Assembly: GCF_001591105.1 (NCBI RefSeq)
Contig: NZ_BCUD01000005.1
Coordinates: 62,001-126,000 of the forward strand
Direction of reading: 5' to 3'
DNA length: 64,000 bases
From: Vibrio nereis NBRC 15637
GTDB taxonomy: Bacteria > Pseudomonadota > Gammaproteobacteria > Enterobacterales > Vibrionaceae
This document shows positions 29,409 to 37,405 of this stretch, piece by piece. The notes beneath the pieces are model-generated. The model was not told the origin of the DNA and did not search any database. It worked only from the letters and a program-made list of their open reading frames with translations. The position numbers and the translations under genes are program-made. How positions within the stretch are numbered: position 1 is the first letter of the stretch; each line of letters starts with the position of its first letter.

Positions 29409-29443
29409 AAAGCGGTCAATGCACTAGGCGTGGCCGCTTTTAT
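29409..29443 (+). terminator. Terminator after the peptide transporter
   Basis: Seven-base arms (29409-29415 and 29434-29440) around an 18-base loop, followed by a short T-rich stretch. The long loop makes it moderate. Confidence 0.6.
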
Positions 29444-29641
29444 TGCTTTGCAAATAATCCCTGTCGCATACATATAATCCTCCCTTAATACCTAAACTCG
29501 GTTTTACTCTCAAAATAGCAACCAAAAGCTTACCCACCTACTGTTCTCCCTTACACTATTTTTAATAGCTAAGCTTCTTTGCTGCTTTAATCCTACCGGG
29601 CTAGAGTGTAAGGAAGTTTTAAATAGGATCAGGGATATATT

Positions 29642-30505
29642 ATGTTCAAACACTTTTTGGCAGCACTGGTGCTGATTTCAACGTCAATTAACGCAGAACC
29701 TCTCTATTGGAAAGCGGAAAAGGGAGCATTAAGTTATTTGATTCTTGGTTCAGTGCATGTTGGCGATCAAAGTATGTTTCCCTTACCAATCGCCATCACA
29801 GACACATTGCGGTCTAGCTCTGGTCTGATTGTGGAAACAGATATCAGAAAAAGCCAAGGGATCACATATCCTGAGATGACGATATTTAGTCGAGATGTTC
29901 TCACTCTCTCTCAGCAAGACAAGTTAAAAAGTATCGCTGAACAATTAGGTATAAACCCCAAAGAATTGCTCAATACTGCCCCTTGGGCCGCTGCGTTGGC
30001 GATTCAAATGAAGCAAATTGAACGCTTAGGTTACCGTACCGATGATGGTGTCGATATGCGGCTCGTGTATAAAGCAACCGCAAAAGACGTTCCTGTACTG
30101 AGTCTCGAACCACTGCAATTTCAGATTGACCTTTTAACAGGGCAGAAAGAGGGCGGGAAAGAGCTCCTGATTAGTGCTGTGGAGGACTTCGCTCATGCGG
30201 ATGGCGCCACTCATTGCCTTATTAATAGCTGGAAAGCAGGAGACTTAAGTAAACTTAGCGAGTTTGCCCAGCTAACCGAAATGTCGCCAGAGTTTGAAAA
30301 CGCCTTTATCTTTGCGCGAAACCAAGCTTGGGCGAACAAACTTTCTAACCCGACTTGGTTACCTGAGCCACAAGGAACATACGTAATGGTAGTGGGAAGC
30401 CTGCATCTTGTAGGCAAGCAAAACGTATTGAGCTTGCTTGAGAACAAAGGGTTCAGCGTGACTCAGCTATCTAAAAGCAAATCGGTCAACTGTACATTCA
30501 AATAA
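29642..30505 (+). CDS. TraB/GumN family protein, exported
   Basis: A signal peptide (about residues 1-18, cleavage after INA) is followed by a TraB/GumN domain, a family with an erythromycin-esterase/Tiki-like metalloprotease fold. The family's paired histidine motifs are visible: ILGSVHVGDQSMFPLP near the start and VVGSLHLVGKQNVL near the end, plus RTDDGVDMRL mid-protein. At 287 aa it is complete. Probably periplasmic. Substrate and role are unknown in bacteria. It stands alone between a transporter and tRNA-Pro. Confidence 0.85.
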   Translation: MFKHFLAALVLISTSINAEPLYWKAEKGALSYLILGSVHVGDQSMFPLPIAITDTLRSSSGLIVETDIRKSQGITYPEMTIFSRDVLTLSQQDKLKSIAEQLGINPKELLNTAPWAAALAIQMKQIERLGYRTDDGVDMRLVYKATAKDVPVLSLEPLQFQIDLLTGQKEGGKELLISAVEDFAHADGATHCLINSWKAGDLSKLSEFAQLTEMSPEFENAFIFARNQAWANKLSNPTWLPEPQGTYVMVVGSLHLVGKQNVLSLLENKGFSVTQLSKSKSVNCTFK

Positions 30506-30600
30506 GGTATTGCAGAATAACTCAATCACTGCCCCTTTATTCTAAATAACGGCTAAGCCAGAAACGAAAAAACCAGCATTTCTGCTGAAGCTTCAGAATA

Positions 30601-30659
30601 TGGTCGGTGAAGAGGAATTCGATCGGACTGGCGTTCCAGCCCCCACACTTCGTTCACAA
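30601..30659 (-). pseudogene. Decayed second copy of tRNA-Pro with its terminator
   Basis: On the minus strand the last ~22 bases of the intact tRNA-Pro (TCGAAT through the CCA end) reappear here with one change. A degraded body of only about 59 nt precedes them. The downstream terminator hairpin is also duplicated at 30563-30600. The 5' part aligns only loosely, so this is either a deleted tandem tRNA or a partial 3'-end duplication such as an integration scar. Confidence 0.6.
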
Positions 30660-30678
30660 ACAATGGCAGCACAAAACG

Positions 30679-30709
30679 AAAAAAGCCCCAGCATTTCTGC
30701 TGAGGCTTT
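30679..30709 (-). terminator. tRNA-Pro terminator
   Basis: Arms of twelve bases (30682-30693 and 30698-30709, one mismatch) with a short loop, followed on the minus strand by six Ts. It lies just 3' of tRNA-Pro. Confidence 0.85.
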
Positions 30710-30715
30710 AGAATG

Positions 30716-30792
<77 letters not shown>

Positions 30793-30832
30793 ATATGTCT
30801 TTGTTAGGCCTATCGCCTGTCGACGGATGGGT

Positions 30833-30860
30833 ATATTACGGATTCTGACTCTCAACGCAA
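30833..30860 (-). promoter_or_regulatory. Candidate tRNA-Pro promoter
   Basis: On the minus strand TTGCGT (30855-30860) and TAATAT (30833-30838) are 16 bp apart, 41 bp before the tRNA 5' end. Confidence 0.45.
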
Positions 30861-30977
30861 GCCATTTTCCTAAGTTTTTTAAAAAATCAATTCAACTGAC
30901 TAAAACGTCATCACCGGGCCACAAATTGTGAGCAAAAACACATCAGCAAAAACAAATGCGCAACCAAAAGACAACAA

Positions 30978-30991
30978 TTGATCCAGATCAG
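30978..30991. promoter_or_regulatory. Candidate FNR box before the DUF3149 gene
   Basis: TTGAT, four bases, ATCAG: nine of ten positions of the FNR consensus. Its centre is 74 bp before the DUF3149 start. A TTTATT at 31012-31017 is placed where a -10 would sit if FNR bound at about -41. Regulation is inferred. Confidence 0.5.
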
Positions 30992-31058
30992 TGTTGCATA
31001 TTCATGCACGGTTTATTTTTACTCCTGTCAACACACTTTGATTTGGATGGAGAAAACT

Positions 31059-31199
31059 ATGGACTTTTGGCTTGAACTCCTATTTGGTAATGCGGTAGGT
31101 CTTTCTTCAATGCTCGTCATTTTCGGCGCTTTAGGTCTAATGCTGTTCTACGGCGGTTACTTCATCTACAAGGTGATGAACGACAAATCTCCTCACTAG
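31059..31199 (+). CDS. DUF3149 single-span membrane protein
   Basis: A 46-aa protein of the DUF3149 family starting MDFWLELLFGNAVGLSSM. One long membrane segment (about 14-39) is followed by a short polar tail ending KSPH. Start chosen at the ATG at 31059, preceded by GGAG; an open frame back to 30978 has no family homology and runs over the FNR-like box. No function is known. It is a single gene with a terminator. Confidence 0.82.
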   Translation: MDFWLELLFGNAVGLSSMLVIFGALGLMLFYGGYFIYKVMNDKSPH

Positions 31200-31240
31200 A
31201 AGTCGCTTAGCCCTATTTTTGAAATAGAGATTCGCTTTGC

Positions 31241-31276
31241 ACCGAAGTAGATACTTTGTCTACTTCGGTTTTTTAT
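31241..31276 (+). terminator. Terminator after the DUF3149 gene
   Basis: Eleven-base arms (31241-31251 and 31259-31269) with a 7-base loop and a run of six Ts. Confidence 0.9.
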
Positions 31277-31344
31277 TTTTCTAAACAACATCAATCTATC
31301 ATTGGTATACTGGCAATACTGTTTACCTACTCTGAGATGTCGTT

Positions 31345-31926
31345 ATGTCTCACGATGATGATTTTGCTCTCTTTCAAGAAATGATGGGTGATGTAAAACC
31401 TATCAAACACGATACTGCTGAACACAAAAAGCAACACTGCGTTTCTGAAGCCCAGCTAGCCAAACGCGAAGCAGCGATGTGGCTAACAGAAGATGACCCA
31501 GAATACCTATCCATCGATCATGCTCCTATGATTAAACCTGAAGACATTATCGAGTTTAAAAAAGATGGTGTACAAGAAGGTGTATTCCGCAAACTCCGAC
31601 TAGGAAAATACCCCATCCAAGCACGCTTGGATCTACATAAAAGAACACTGAAGCAAGCCCGCGACGAAGTTGTTCAATTTTTAAAACAATGTATGAGAAT
31701 GGATATTCGAACCGTAGTGATCGTGCACGGACGCGGTGAGAAGTCTAACCCTCCTGCTTTGATGAAAAGTTATGTAGCCCAATGGTTACAACAAATCAAT
31801 GAAGTTCAATGTGTGCACAGCGCTCAGCGCTTTCATGGCGGTACTGGCGCCGTATATGTCCTGTTGAAAAAAAGCGCTGATAAAAAAAATGAAACACGCG
31901 AACGTCATCAAAAGCGTTTGGGGTAA
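31345..31926 (+). CDS. smrA: Smr-domain endonuclease, SmrA/YdaL type
   Basis: Small MutS-related nuclease-domain protein. The N-terminal part (EFKKDGVQEGVFRKLRLGKYPIQARLDLH, split around residue 85) aligns with E. coli YdaL/SmrA better than with SmrB. The C-terminal Smr domain shows LDLHKRTLKQA, VIVHGRGE and FHGGTGAVYVLL. The LDxH and HGxG motifs are the usual nuclease residues. SmrB relatives cleave mRNA at collided ribosomes; whether SmrA does is not established. It is 193 aa, upstream of rluF with a terminator between. Confidence 0.85.
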   Translation: MSHDDDFALFQEMMGDVKPIKHDTAEHKKQHCVSEAQLAKREAAMWLTEDDPEYLSIDHAPMIKPEDIIEFKKDGVQEGVFRKLRLGKYPIQARLDLHKRTLKQARDEVVQFLKQCMRMDIRTVVIVHGRGEKSNPPALMKSYVAQWLQQINEVQCVHSAQRFHGGTGAVYVLLKKSADKKNETRERHQKRLG

Positions 31927-31950
31927 GTAAAGCTAAATGCTAGAATGTGA

Positions 31951-31976
31951 AAGCAGCCAACGTGGCTGCTTTTTTA
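31951..31976 (+). terminator. smrA terminator
   Basis: Nine-base arms (31951-31959 and 31963-31971) with a 3-base loop and six Ts. Confidence 0.88.
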
Positions 31977-32019
31977 TTTCCACGATCACGCCGTTGTGAA
32001 ACGTTAGAGAGAGACACTC

Positions 32020-33051
32020 ATGTCACAAGATGCAGCAAAACGACTTAATAAATTCATTAGTGAAACCGGCTATTGCTCTCGCCGAGAAGCCGATAAGCTC
32101 ATAGAGCAAGGTCGAGTAACTATTAATGGCAACGTGCCAGAAATGGGGACAAAAGTGATACCTGGCGATGATGTGTGCGTAGATGGCAAACCTGTTAGTG
32201 CTAAAGAAGCGCCTATCTATATTGCGTTAAATAAACCAACAGGCATCACCTGCACAACCGAACGAGATGTTCCTGGCAACATTGTCGACTTTATCGGTCA
32301 CAAAAAACGCATTTTCCCTATCGGGCGCTTAGATAAACCTTCTGATGGCCTGATCTTCTTGACCAACGACGGTGACATCGTCAATAAAATCCTTCGTGCA
32401 GGTAACAATCACGAGAAAGAGTACGTTGTACGCGTTGATAAACCAATAACGGATGACTTCATCAAGAAAATGGGCGCAGGTGTCAACATTCTGGATACTG
32501 TGACTCTCCCCTGCAAAGTGACCAAAGAGACCAAGTTCTCATTCCGAATTATCCTGACACAAGGCCTAAACCGCCAGATTCGCCGTATGTGTGAAGCATT
32601 AGGTTATGAAGTATTTAAGCTTCGCCGTGTGCGAATCATGAATATCTCTTTGGATGGCATTCCTAACGGGCAGTGGCGTTACCTCACTGACGCTGAAGTA
32701 GCGGAGATACACGCAATGTGTGAAGGTTCTGTAAGTACAGAAGACGCTTCCAAACGTAGCAGCCAAGGTAAACACATTCGCAAAGCGACCGATGCCAAGC
32801 TTTACGATAGCCGTGAAGAAAACCAAGAGTCCAAAGCACGCCGCAATCAAAAACAACGCACGTTTAAAGGGCGTAATGCTGATGAGTTACGTCACGCTCC
32901 AAATTCCAAAAAAGGCCGTCACGGTAAACCAAACTCAAGCAACCGCAATAACGAAGGAAAAGGGAAAACGGCTTACAAGCCTAAAGCGCCTAATCAACAG
33001 CGTCCAGCAAACAAACCTCGTACTGGCGGCACGCTAAGCTTGAAGAAGTAA
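32020..33051 (+). CDS. rluF: 23S rRNA pseudouridine-2604 synthase RluF
   Basis: RsuA-family pseudouridine synthase. An S4 RNA-binding domain occupies about 8-55 ([20 protein letters not shown]), and catalytic Asp is in [13 protein letters not shown] at about 106-118. [20 protein letters not shown] closes the fold at about 178-198. From about residue 240 to 343 there is a lysine- and asparagine-rich, low-complexity basic tail, longer than in the 290-aa E. coli enzyme, probably disordered and RNA-binding. The RluF assignment rests on overall similarity. Confidence 0.9.
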   Translation: MSQDAAKRLNKFISETGYCSRREADKLIEQGRVTINGNVPEMGTKVIPGDDVCVDGKPVSAKEAPIYIALNKPTGITCTTERDVPGNIVDFIGHKKRIFPIGRLDKPSDGLIFLTNDGDIVNKILRAGNNHEKEYVVRVDKPITDDFIKKMGAGVNILDTVTLPCKVTKETKFSFRIILTQGLNRQIRRMCEALGYEVFKLRRVRIMNISLDGIPNGQWRYLTDAEVAEIHAMCEGSVSTEDASKRSSQGKHIRKATDAKLYDSREENQESKARRNQKQRTFKGRNADELRHAPNSKKGRHGKPNSSNRNNEGKGKTAYKPKAPNQQRPANKPRTGGTLSLKK

Positions 33052-33070
33052 ATAGAAAACCAGATACAAC

Positions 33071-33093
33071 AAAGGGGAGCAAGTGCTCCCCTT
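33071..33093. terminator. Hairpin between rluF and upp
   Basis: Nine-base GC-rich arms (33072-33080 and 33085-33093) with a 4-base loop between two convergent genes. The T-tracts are weak on both sides. Confidence 0.65.
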
Positions 33094-33110
33094 CTTCACT
33101 TCTATGTCGA

Positions 33111-33737
33111 TTACTTAGTACCGAAGATCTTATCGCCCGCATCACCCAGACCTGGAACAATGTAGCCTTTATCGTTTAGCTTCTCATCAATAGAAGCCGT
33201 GTAAAGCTCAACATCAGGGTGCGCTTTTTCTAAAGCTTCCACACCTTCTGGCGCCGCAACAAGAACAAGAACCTTAATTTGGTTACAACCTTTCTCTTTT
33301 AATAGGTCGATAGTCGCGATCATCGAACCACCAGTCGCTAGCATTGGGTCAACAACAAGCGCGATACGCTCGTCGATGTTTGACGCCAGCTTGTTAAAGT
33401 AAGGTACAGGCTCTAGTGTCTCTTCGTCACGGTAGATACCAACAACACTAATACGAGCACTTGGCATGTGTTCTAAAACACCATCCATCATACCCAGACC
33501 CGCTCGTAAGATAGGAACTACCGTCACTTTCTTACCTTTAATTTGGTCAACTTCCACTGGACCATTCCAACCGTCAATGGTTACTTTTTCCGTTTCAAAG
33601 TCTGCAGTCGCTTCGTAAGTCAGTAGGCTACCTACTTCTGTCGCCAGCTCGCGAAAGCGCTTAGTGCTGATGTCACCTTCTCTCATTAGACCAATTTTGT
33701 GTTTAACAAGAGGGTGTTTTACTTCAACAACTTTCAT
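33111..33737 (-). CDS. upp: Uracil phosphoribosyltransferase
   Basis: Salvages uracil to UMP with PRPP. The PRPP-binding loop is [16 protein letters not shown] and the uracil-binding C-terminus is [18 protein letters not shown], nearly identical to E. coli. I use the ATG at 33737 (MKVVEVKHP, 208 aa). GGAG abuts the earlier ATG at 33743 but is well placed, 6 bases away, for this one. It is divergent from purM across a 177-bp region. Confidence 0.97.
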   Translation of the reverse strand: MKVVEVKHPLVKHKIGLMREGDISTKRFRELATEVGSLLTYEATADFETEKVTIDGWNGPVEVDQIKGKKVTVVPILRAGLGMMDGVLEHMPSARISVVGIYRDEETLEPVPYFNKLASNIDERIALVVDPMLATGGSMIATIDLLKEKGCNQIKVLVLVAAPEGVEALEKAHPDVELYTASIDEKLNDKGYIVPGLGDAGDKIFGTK

Positions 33738-33832
33738 TTCCATCTCCGGGTATATGATGATTTTTAAACAAACCTTCAGATTATAAACGATTTCATTAAC
33801 AATTTCTTGCGATAGAACAAAAGAAAAAACCT

Positions 33833-33872
33833 GCGCAAACGTTTGCTATATAGGTTTGTCCGCTGTTAGAAT
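33833..33872 (+). promoter_or_regulatory. PurR operator and promoter of purM-purN
   Basis: GCGCAAACGTTTGCT at 33833-33847 is an almost perfect PurR box. It overlaps a -35 TTGCTA at 33843-33848, with -10 TAGAAT at 33867-33872 (18-bp spacer). Repression of purM by PurR with hypoxanthine or guanine is the expected control. Confidence 0.8.
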
Positions 33873-33914
33873 AGCGCCGTTTTCATCCCCACTTTCAAAA
33901 CCGAGGACTTCACT

Positions 33915-34955
33915 GTGAGTGCTAATAACACTTCTCTAAGCTATAAAGATGCTGGCGTTGATATTGATGCAGGCAACGCACTTGTTGACCGTATTAAAGG
34001 TGCTGTAAAACGCACGCGTCGCCCAGAAGTTATGGGTGGTATTGGTGGCTTTGGCGCACTATGTGAACTGCCAACCAAATACAAGCACCCTGTTCTAGTT
34101 TCAGGCACTGACGGTGTAGGCACGAAGCTGCGTCTTGCCCTTGATATGAACAAACATGACACCATCGGTATCGATTTGGTTGCTATGTGTGTCAACGATC
34201 TGATCGTACAAGGCGCTGAGCCTCTATTTTTCCTCGACTACTACGCGACGGGTAAACTAGATGTTGATACAGCAGCAGACGTAGTTTCTGGTATTGCAGA
34301 TGGCTGTTTGCAAGCAGGCTGTTCATTGATCGGTGGTGAAACTGCCGAAATGCCGGGCATGTACGAAGGCGAAGACTACGACGTAGCAGGTTTCTGTGTT
34401 GGTGTCGTTGAAAAAGACGACGTTATCGACGGTACAAAAGTTGCCGCGGGCGATGCACTTATCGCAGTCGGTTCAAGTGGCCCCCACTCTAATGGTTACT
34501 CTCTTATCCGTAAGATCTTAGAAGTATCTGGTGCTGATAAAGCCGAAGAGCTTGAAGGGCGCACAATCGGTGAGCACCTTCTGGAGCCAACTAAGATTTA
34601 CATCAAATCTGCTCTTAAGATGATCGCTGAACATGACATCCACGCTATCTCGCATATTACAGGTGGCGGTTTCTGGGAGAACATCCCACGAGTTTTACCT
34701 GAAGGAACCAAAGCCGTTGTTGATGGCAACAGCTGGGAATGGCCTGTGATTTTCAAATGGCTTCAAGAAAAAGGTAACGTAGACACTCACGAAATGTACC
34801 GCACATTTAACTGTGGTGTTGGTCTAGTCGTCGCTTTACCTCAAGATCAAGCGGAAGCAGCGGTAAAACTACTGAACGCAGAAGGCGAAAATGCGTGGGT
34901 AATTGGCGAGATTGCACAAGCTGAAGCTAGCGAAGAACAAGTAGAGATCAAGTAA
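33915..34955 (+). CDS. purM: Phosphoribosylformylglycinamidine cyclo-ligase (AIR synthetase)
   Basis: Fifth step of purine synthesis, closing FGAM to AIR with ATP. Family segments [35 protein letters not shown] and [13 protein letters not shown] are visible, and the length of 346 aa equals E. coli. The start codon is GTG at 33915 with AGGA upstream, matching the family N-terminus. It lies 2 bp before purN in one operon under a PurR box. Confidence 0.97.
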   Translation: MSANNTSLSYKDAGVDIDAGNALVDRIKGAVKRTRRPEVMGGIGGFGALCELPTKYKHPVLVSGTDGVGTKLRLALDMNKHDTIGIDLVAMCVNDLIVQGAEPLFFLDYYATGKLDVDTAADVVSGIADGCLQAGCSLIGGETAEMPGMYEGEDYDVAGFCVGVVEKDDVIDGTKVAAGDALIAVGSSGPHSNGYSLIRKILEVSGADKAEELEGRTIGEHLLEPTKIYIKSALKMIAEHDIHAISHITGGGFWENIPRVLPEGTKAVVDGNSWEWPVIFKWLQEKGNVDTHEMYRTFNCGVGLVVALPQDQAEAAVKLLNAEGENAWVIGEIAQAEASEEQVEIK

Positions 34956-34957
34956 TA

Positions 34958-35596
34958 ATGAAGAGTATTGTTGTTTTAGTTTCAGGGAATGGTTCTAACT
35001 TACAAGCGATTATCGATGCTTGTGAAACCAGCATTGATAATGGTCGAGTCACCGCTGTTTTTTCGAACAAAGCAACAGCCTATGCCTTAGAAAGAGCGAA
35101 AAAAGTGGGTGCTGCAGCCCACTTCCTAGACCCAAAATCATTTGATACGCGCGATGCATTCGATCATGAGCTGATGAAGCAAATGGATGAATACCAGCCT
35201 GATGTAGTCGTTCTTGCTGGCTATATGCGCATTTTAAGCGGTGAGTTTGTTCGCCACTTTATGGGGCGTATGATCAACATCCACCCTTCTCTTTTACCAA
35301 AATACCCAGGCCTTAATACATACCAGCGTGCAATACATGCTGGTGATGAAGAGCATGGAACCAGTGTTCACTTTGTTACCGAGCAGTTAGACGGAGGCCC
35401 TGTGATCCTTCAGGCTAAAGTGCCAATTTTTGACGAAGATAACGTTGAAACGTTAACAACTCGTGTTCAAACTCAAGAACATAAAATCTATCCTCTTGTA
35501 GTTAAATGGATGGTGGAAGAACGCTTAGAAATGAAGAATGGCAAAGCTTTCTTAGATGGCGAGCAATTGGGTATTCACGGTTACGCTCAAGAGTAA
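34958..35596 (+). CDS. purN: Phosphoribosylglycinamide formyltransferase 1
   Basis: Third step of purine synthesis, transferring formyl from 10-formyl-THF to GAR. SGNGSNLQAI at about 9-18 binds substrate phosphate. Catalytic Asn and His lie in MINIHPSLLPKYPGL at about 105-119, and Asp in EQLDGGPVI at about 144. It is 212 aa, the normal size. It follows purM by 2 bp and ends at a strong terminator. Confidence 0.97.
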   Translation: MKSIVVLVSGNGSNLQAIIDACETSIDNGRVTAVFSNKATAYALERAKKVGAAAHFLDPKSFDTRDAFDHELMKQMDEYQPDVVVLAGYMRILSGEFVRHFMGRMINIHPSLLPKYPGLNTYQRAIHAGDEEHGTSVHFVTEQLDGGPVILQAKVPIFDEDNVETLTTRVQTQEHKIYPLVVKWMVEERLEMKNGKAFLDGEQLGIHGYAQE

Positions 35597-35616
35597 AAAA
35601 CAGTTTCAATCCATTT

Positions 35617-35640
35617 GGCGAGCACTTGCTCGCCTTTTTT
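35617..35640 (+). terminator. purN terminator
   Basis: Seven-base GC-rich arms (35617-35623 and 35628-35634) with a 4-base loop and six Ts. Confidence 0.9.
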
Positions 35641-35702
35641 ATACCGGTTAATTCTCTATTCAGCTTTCATTCGCTAAGCTAATGAAAATTAGGAGGTGTC
35701 AT

Positions 35703-36353
35703 ATGGATCTTAAAAGTTTACTCAACCAAGCACTAAACTCAGATTTAGCTAAACAGGGACAACAACAGCTTCAGCAACATTCCAATTCTGGAACTCTTAA
35801 GTCTCTGGGGGCGGGAGCCGTTAGTGGAGGATTAGTTAGCCTACTGATGGGGTCGAAGAAAAGTAAGAAGTTAGGCAAAAAAGTTGGGAAAAACGCACTT
35901 AAAGTCGGTGGTGCTGCAGCTCTAGGAGCGCTTGCTTACAAAGTATATAACGACTGGCAAGGGAAGCAGAATACGTCACCAGAGCATGATCAGTTTAATT
36001 CCAATGATCTCATCCACAACGAGATTATTTTAAAGGCCATGATTGCAGCAGCAAAAGCCGATGGCCATGTTGATCAAGCTGAAATGGTACGCATTGAAGC
36101 GACTCTTAAAGAAGCTGGTGCCGACTCCCAACTGCAACAATTACTGCACTCAGAGCTGAACAAACCACTCGACCCGACAGACATTGCTCAGCTCGCCCGC
36201 TCTCCTCAGCAAGCCGCTGAAATTTACCTCGCTTCACTCATCGTCGTAGACGAGCAAAATTTTATGGAAAAAGCCTACTTGCAAGAGCTGGCTAGACAAC
36301 TGAAACTTTCGCCAGAAATCACTCACCAGTTAGAGATGCAATTACAGCCTTAG
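35703..36353 (+). CDS. DUF533 / YebE-like TerB-fold membrane protein
   Basis: A 216-aa DUF533 protein resembling E. coli YebE. The N-terminal helix has many Gln, then a glycine-rich hydrophobic segment (about 40-55) and a second one (about 72-85), probably membrane inserted. A C-terminal TerB-like acidic helical domain follows (about 105-216) with AAAKADGHVDQAEMVRIE. Start fixed at 35703 by a perfect AGGAGGT ribosome site; an upstream in-frame ATG at 35682 lacks one. Function unknown; YebE is reported to respond to envelope stress. Confidence 0.82.
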   Translation: MDLKSLLNQALNSDLAKQGQQQLQQHSNSGTLKSLGAGAVSGGLVSLLMGSKKSKKLGKKVGKNALKVGGAAALGALAYKVYNDWQGKQNTSPEHDQFNSNDLIHNEIILKAMIAAAKADGHVDQAEMVRIEATLKEAGADSQLQQLLHSELNKPLDPTDIAQLARSPQQAAEIYLASLIVVDEQNFMEKAYLQELARQLKLSPEITHQLEMQLQP

Positions 36354-36473
36354 CCATTGCTTAAAAAGCAAACAAAAGGTCTATAGCCTTGAGCTAACAC
36401 AATCTATCACTTTGAGTTTACTTTCTGGCCGCTGTATATTTGAGCGCAGTTATCAGTTATTAAGGGTTTTACC

Positions 36474-36677
36474 ATGCAAGTGTACAGTTGCTGTGAATTG
36501 GTTCGAGAGCTTTATGCTCAGATAGGCAGTGGTGATCAGGCGTATGTACCAAAAGCAATTTCGTGTGCTGTTAAAGCATTGAATGAGATTGCTGCCGATG
36601 AATCTTTACCAATGGAAGCGCGAGAAAAAGCGGCGTTTGCGGCGGCAAATCTATTAATTTCAGACTTTGAGGACTAG
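36474..36677 (+). CDS. yaeP: YaeP family protein
   Basis: A 67-aa small acidic protein with the conserved core [15 protein letters not shown] and [20 protein letters not shown], matching E. coli YaeP. Function unknown. It is followed after 2 bp by the DUF4250 gene, a pairing conserved in vibrios and enterobacteria, so they form one operon. Confidence 0.88.
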   Translation: MQVYSCCELVRELYAQIGSGDQAYVPKAISCAVKALNEIAADESLPMEAREKAAFAAANLLISDFED

Positions 36678-36679
36678 AG

Positions 36680-36871
36680 ATGAATCTAGCAAACTTTGAA
36701 AGCATGGACCCTGTCATGCTGATGAGCATTGTGAATATGAAGCTTCGTGATGACTTTTCCGGTGATCTCGATAAATTGGCAAACTTCTTCGATATAGATA
36801 GAGCAGCCTTAGAAACTAAGCTAGCGAATGCAGGGTTTGACTTCTTACCAGAAGCGGGACAGTTTCGCTAA
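36680..36871 (+). CDS. DUF4250 small protein
   Basis: A 63-aa protein starting MNLANFESMDPVMLMSIVNMKLRDDF, the DUF4250 pattern, with one amphipathic helical segment and no membrane span. It is downstream partner of yaeP. Function unknown. Confidence 0.82.
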   Translation: MNLANFESMDPVMLMSIVNMKLRDDFSGDLDKLANFFDIDRAALETKLANAGFDFLPEAGQFR

Positions 36872-36881
36872 GCCAGATACA

Positions 36882-36911
36882 AAAAAGGTTGACGATATCG
36901 TCAACCTTTTT
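36882..36911. terminator. Terminator of yaeP-DUF4250 and the DUF3622 gene
   Basis: A perfect 30-bp palindrome with A- and T-tracts at its ends, working in both directions between convergent genes. Confidence 0.9.
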
Positions 36912-36923
36912 GCGTAAAGCTTG

Positions 36924-37151
36924 TTATTCCGCGTTGCGCGCTTTTCTTTGCGCCGACTTACGAGTGCTTCGCTCAGTTTGGTTCTGGATAAATTGAGCCA
37001 ACTCTTTTTCACCCCAAGCTTTTGCAAGCTCTTCAGATTCAAATCCCGTTTCTCGTTTCGAGACTACTGTTTTTCGAGATGTCACTTGGCGTGTAATCTC
37101 CGCGCACCAACCACTACGTTTTTCTGTTACGCGAACTGCAAATTTAGACAT
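36924..37151 (-). CDS. DUF3622 small basic protein
   Basis: A 75-aa, Lys/Arg-rich protein starting MSKFAVRVTEKRSGWCAEI, with TSRKTVVSKRETGF and a basic C-terminal tail. This looks like the DUF3622 family. The ATG at 37149-37151 has AAGGG upstream; the open frame reaches 37367 but that part has no family similarity. No function known; charge and size suggest nucleic-acid or ribosome binding, by inference only. Confidence 0.72.
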   Translation of the reverse strand: MSKFAVRVTEKRSGWCAEITRQVTSRKTVVSKRETGFESEELAKAWGEKELAQFIQNQTERSTRKSAQRKARNAE

Positions 37152-37362
37152 ATTGTTACCCTTCAGGAAGTTTTTTACATTGCTTTGAGCTATCCATAGG
37201 TATGAAGCTCTCATACGCCCCTTCCATTGGCAAGCGCGCAGTATTAGAGCATAAATGTAGGTGCTAAGCTGTAAAAATTTGCCATACTGGATAGATTTTT
37301 TCATTTCGCTAACGAGAACCAAATACTCAGGTGATGAACATATTGCAAAAACAAAAGCGCAA

Positions 37363-37392
37363 GCCACATGGCTTGCGCTTTTTTGATTAAAA
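37363..37392. terminator. purL terminator
   Basis: Fourteen-base arms (37363-37376 and 37379-37392) with a 2-base centre. T-rich flanks lie on both strands, and the purL stop is 14 bp away. Confidence 0.88.
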
Positions 37393-37405
37393 CATTGATA
37401 TTTAA

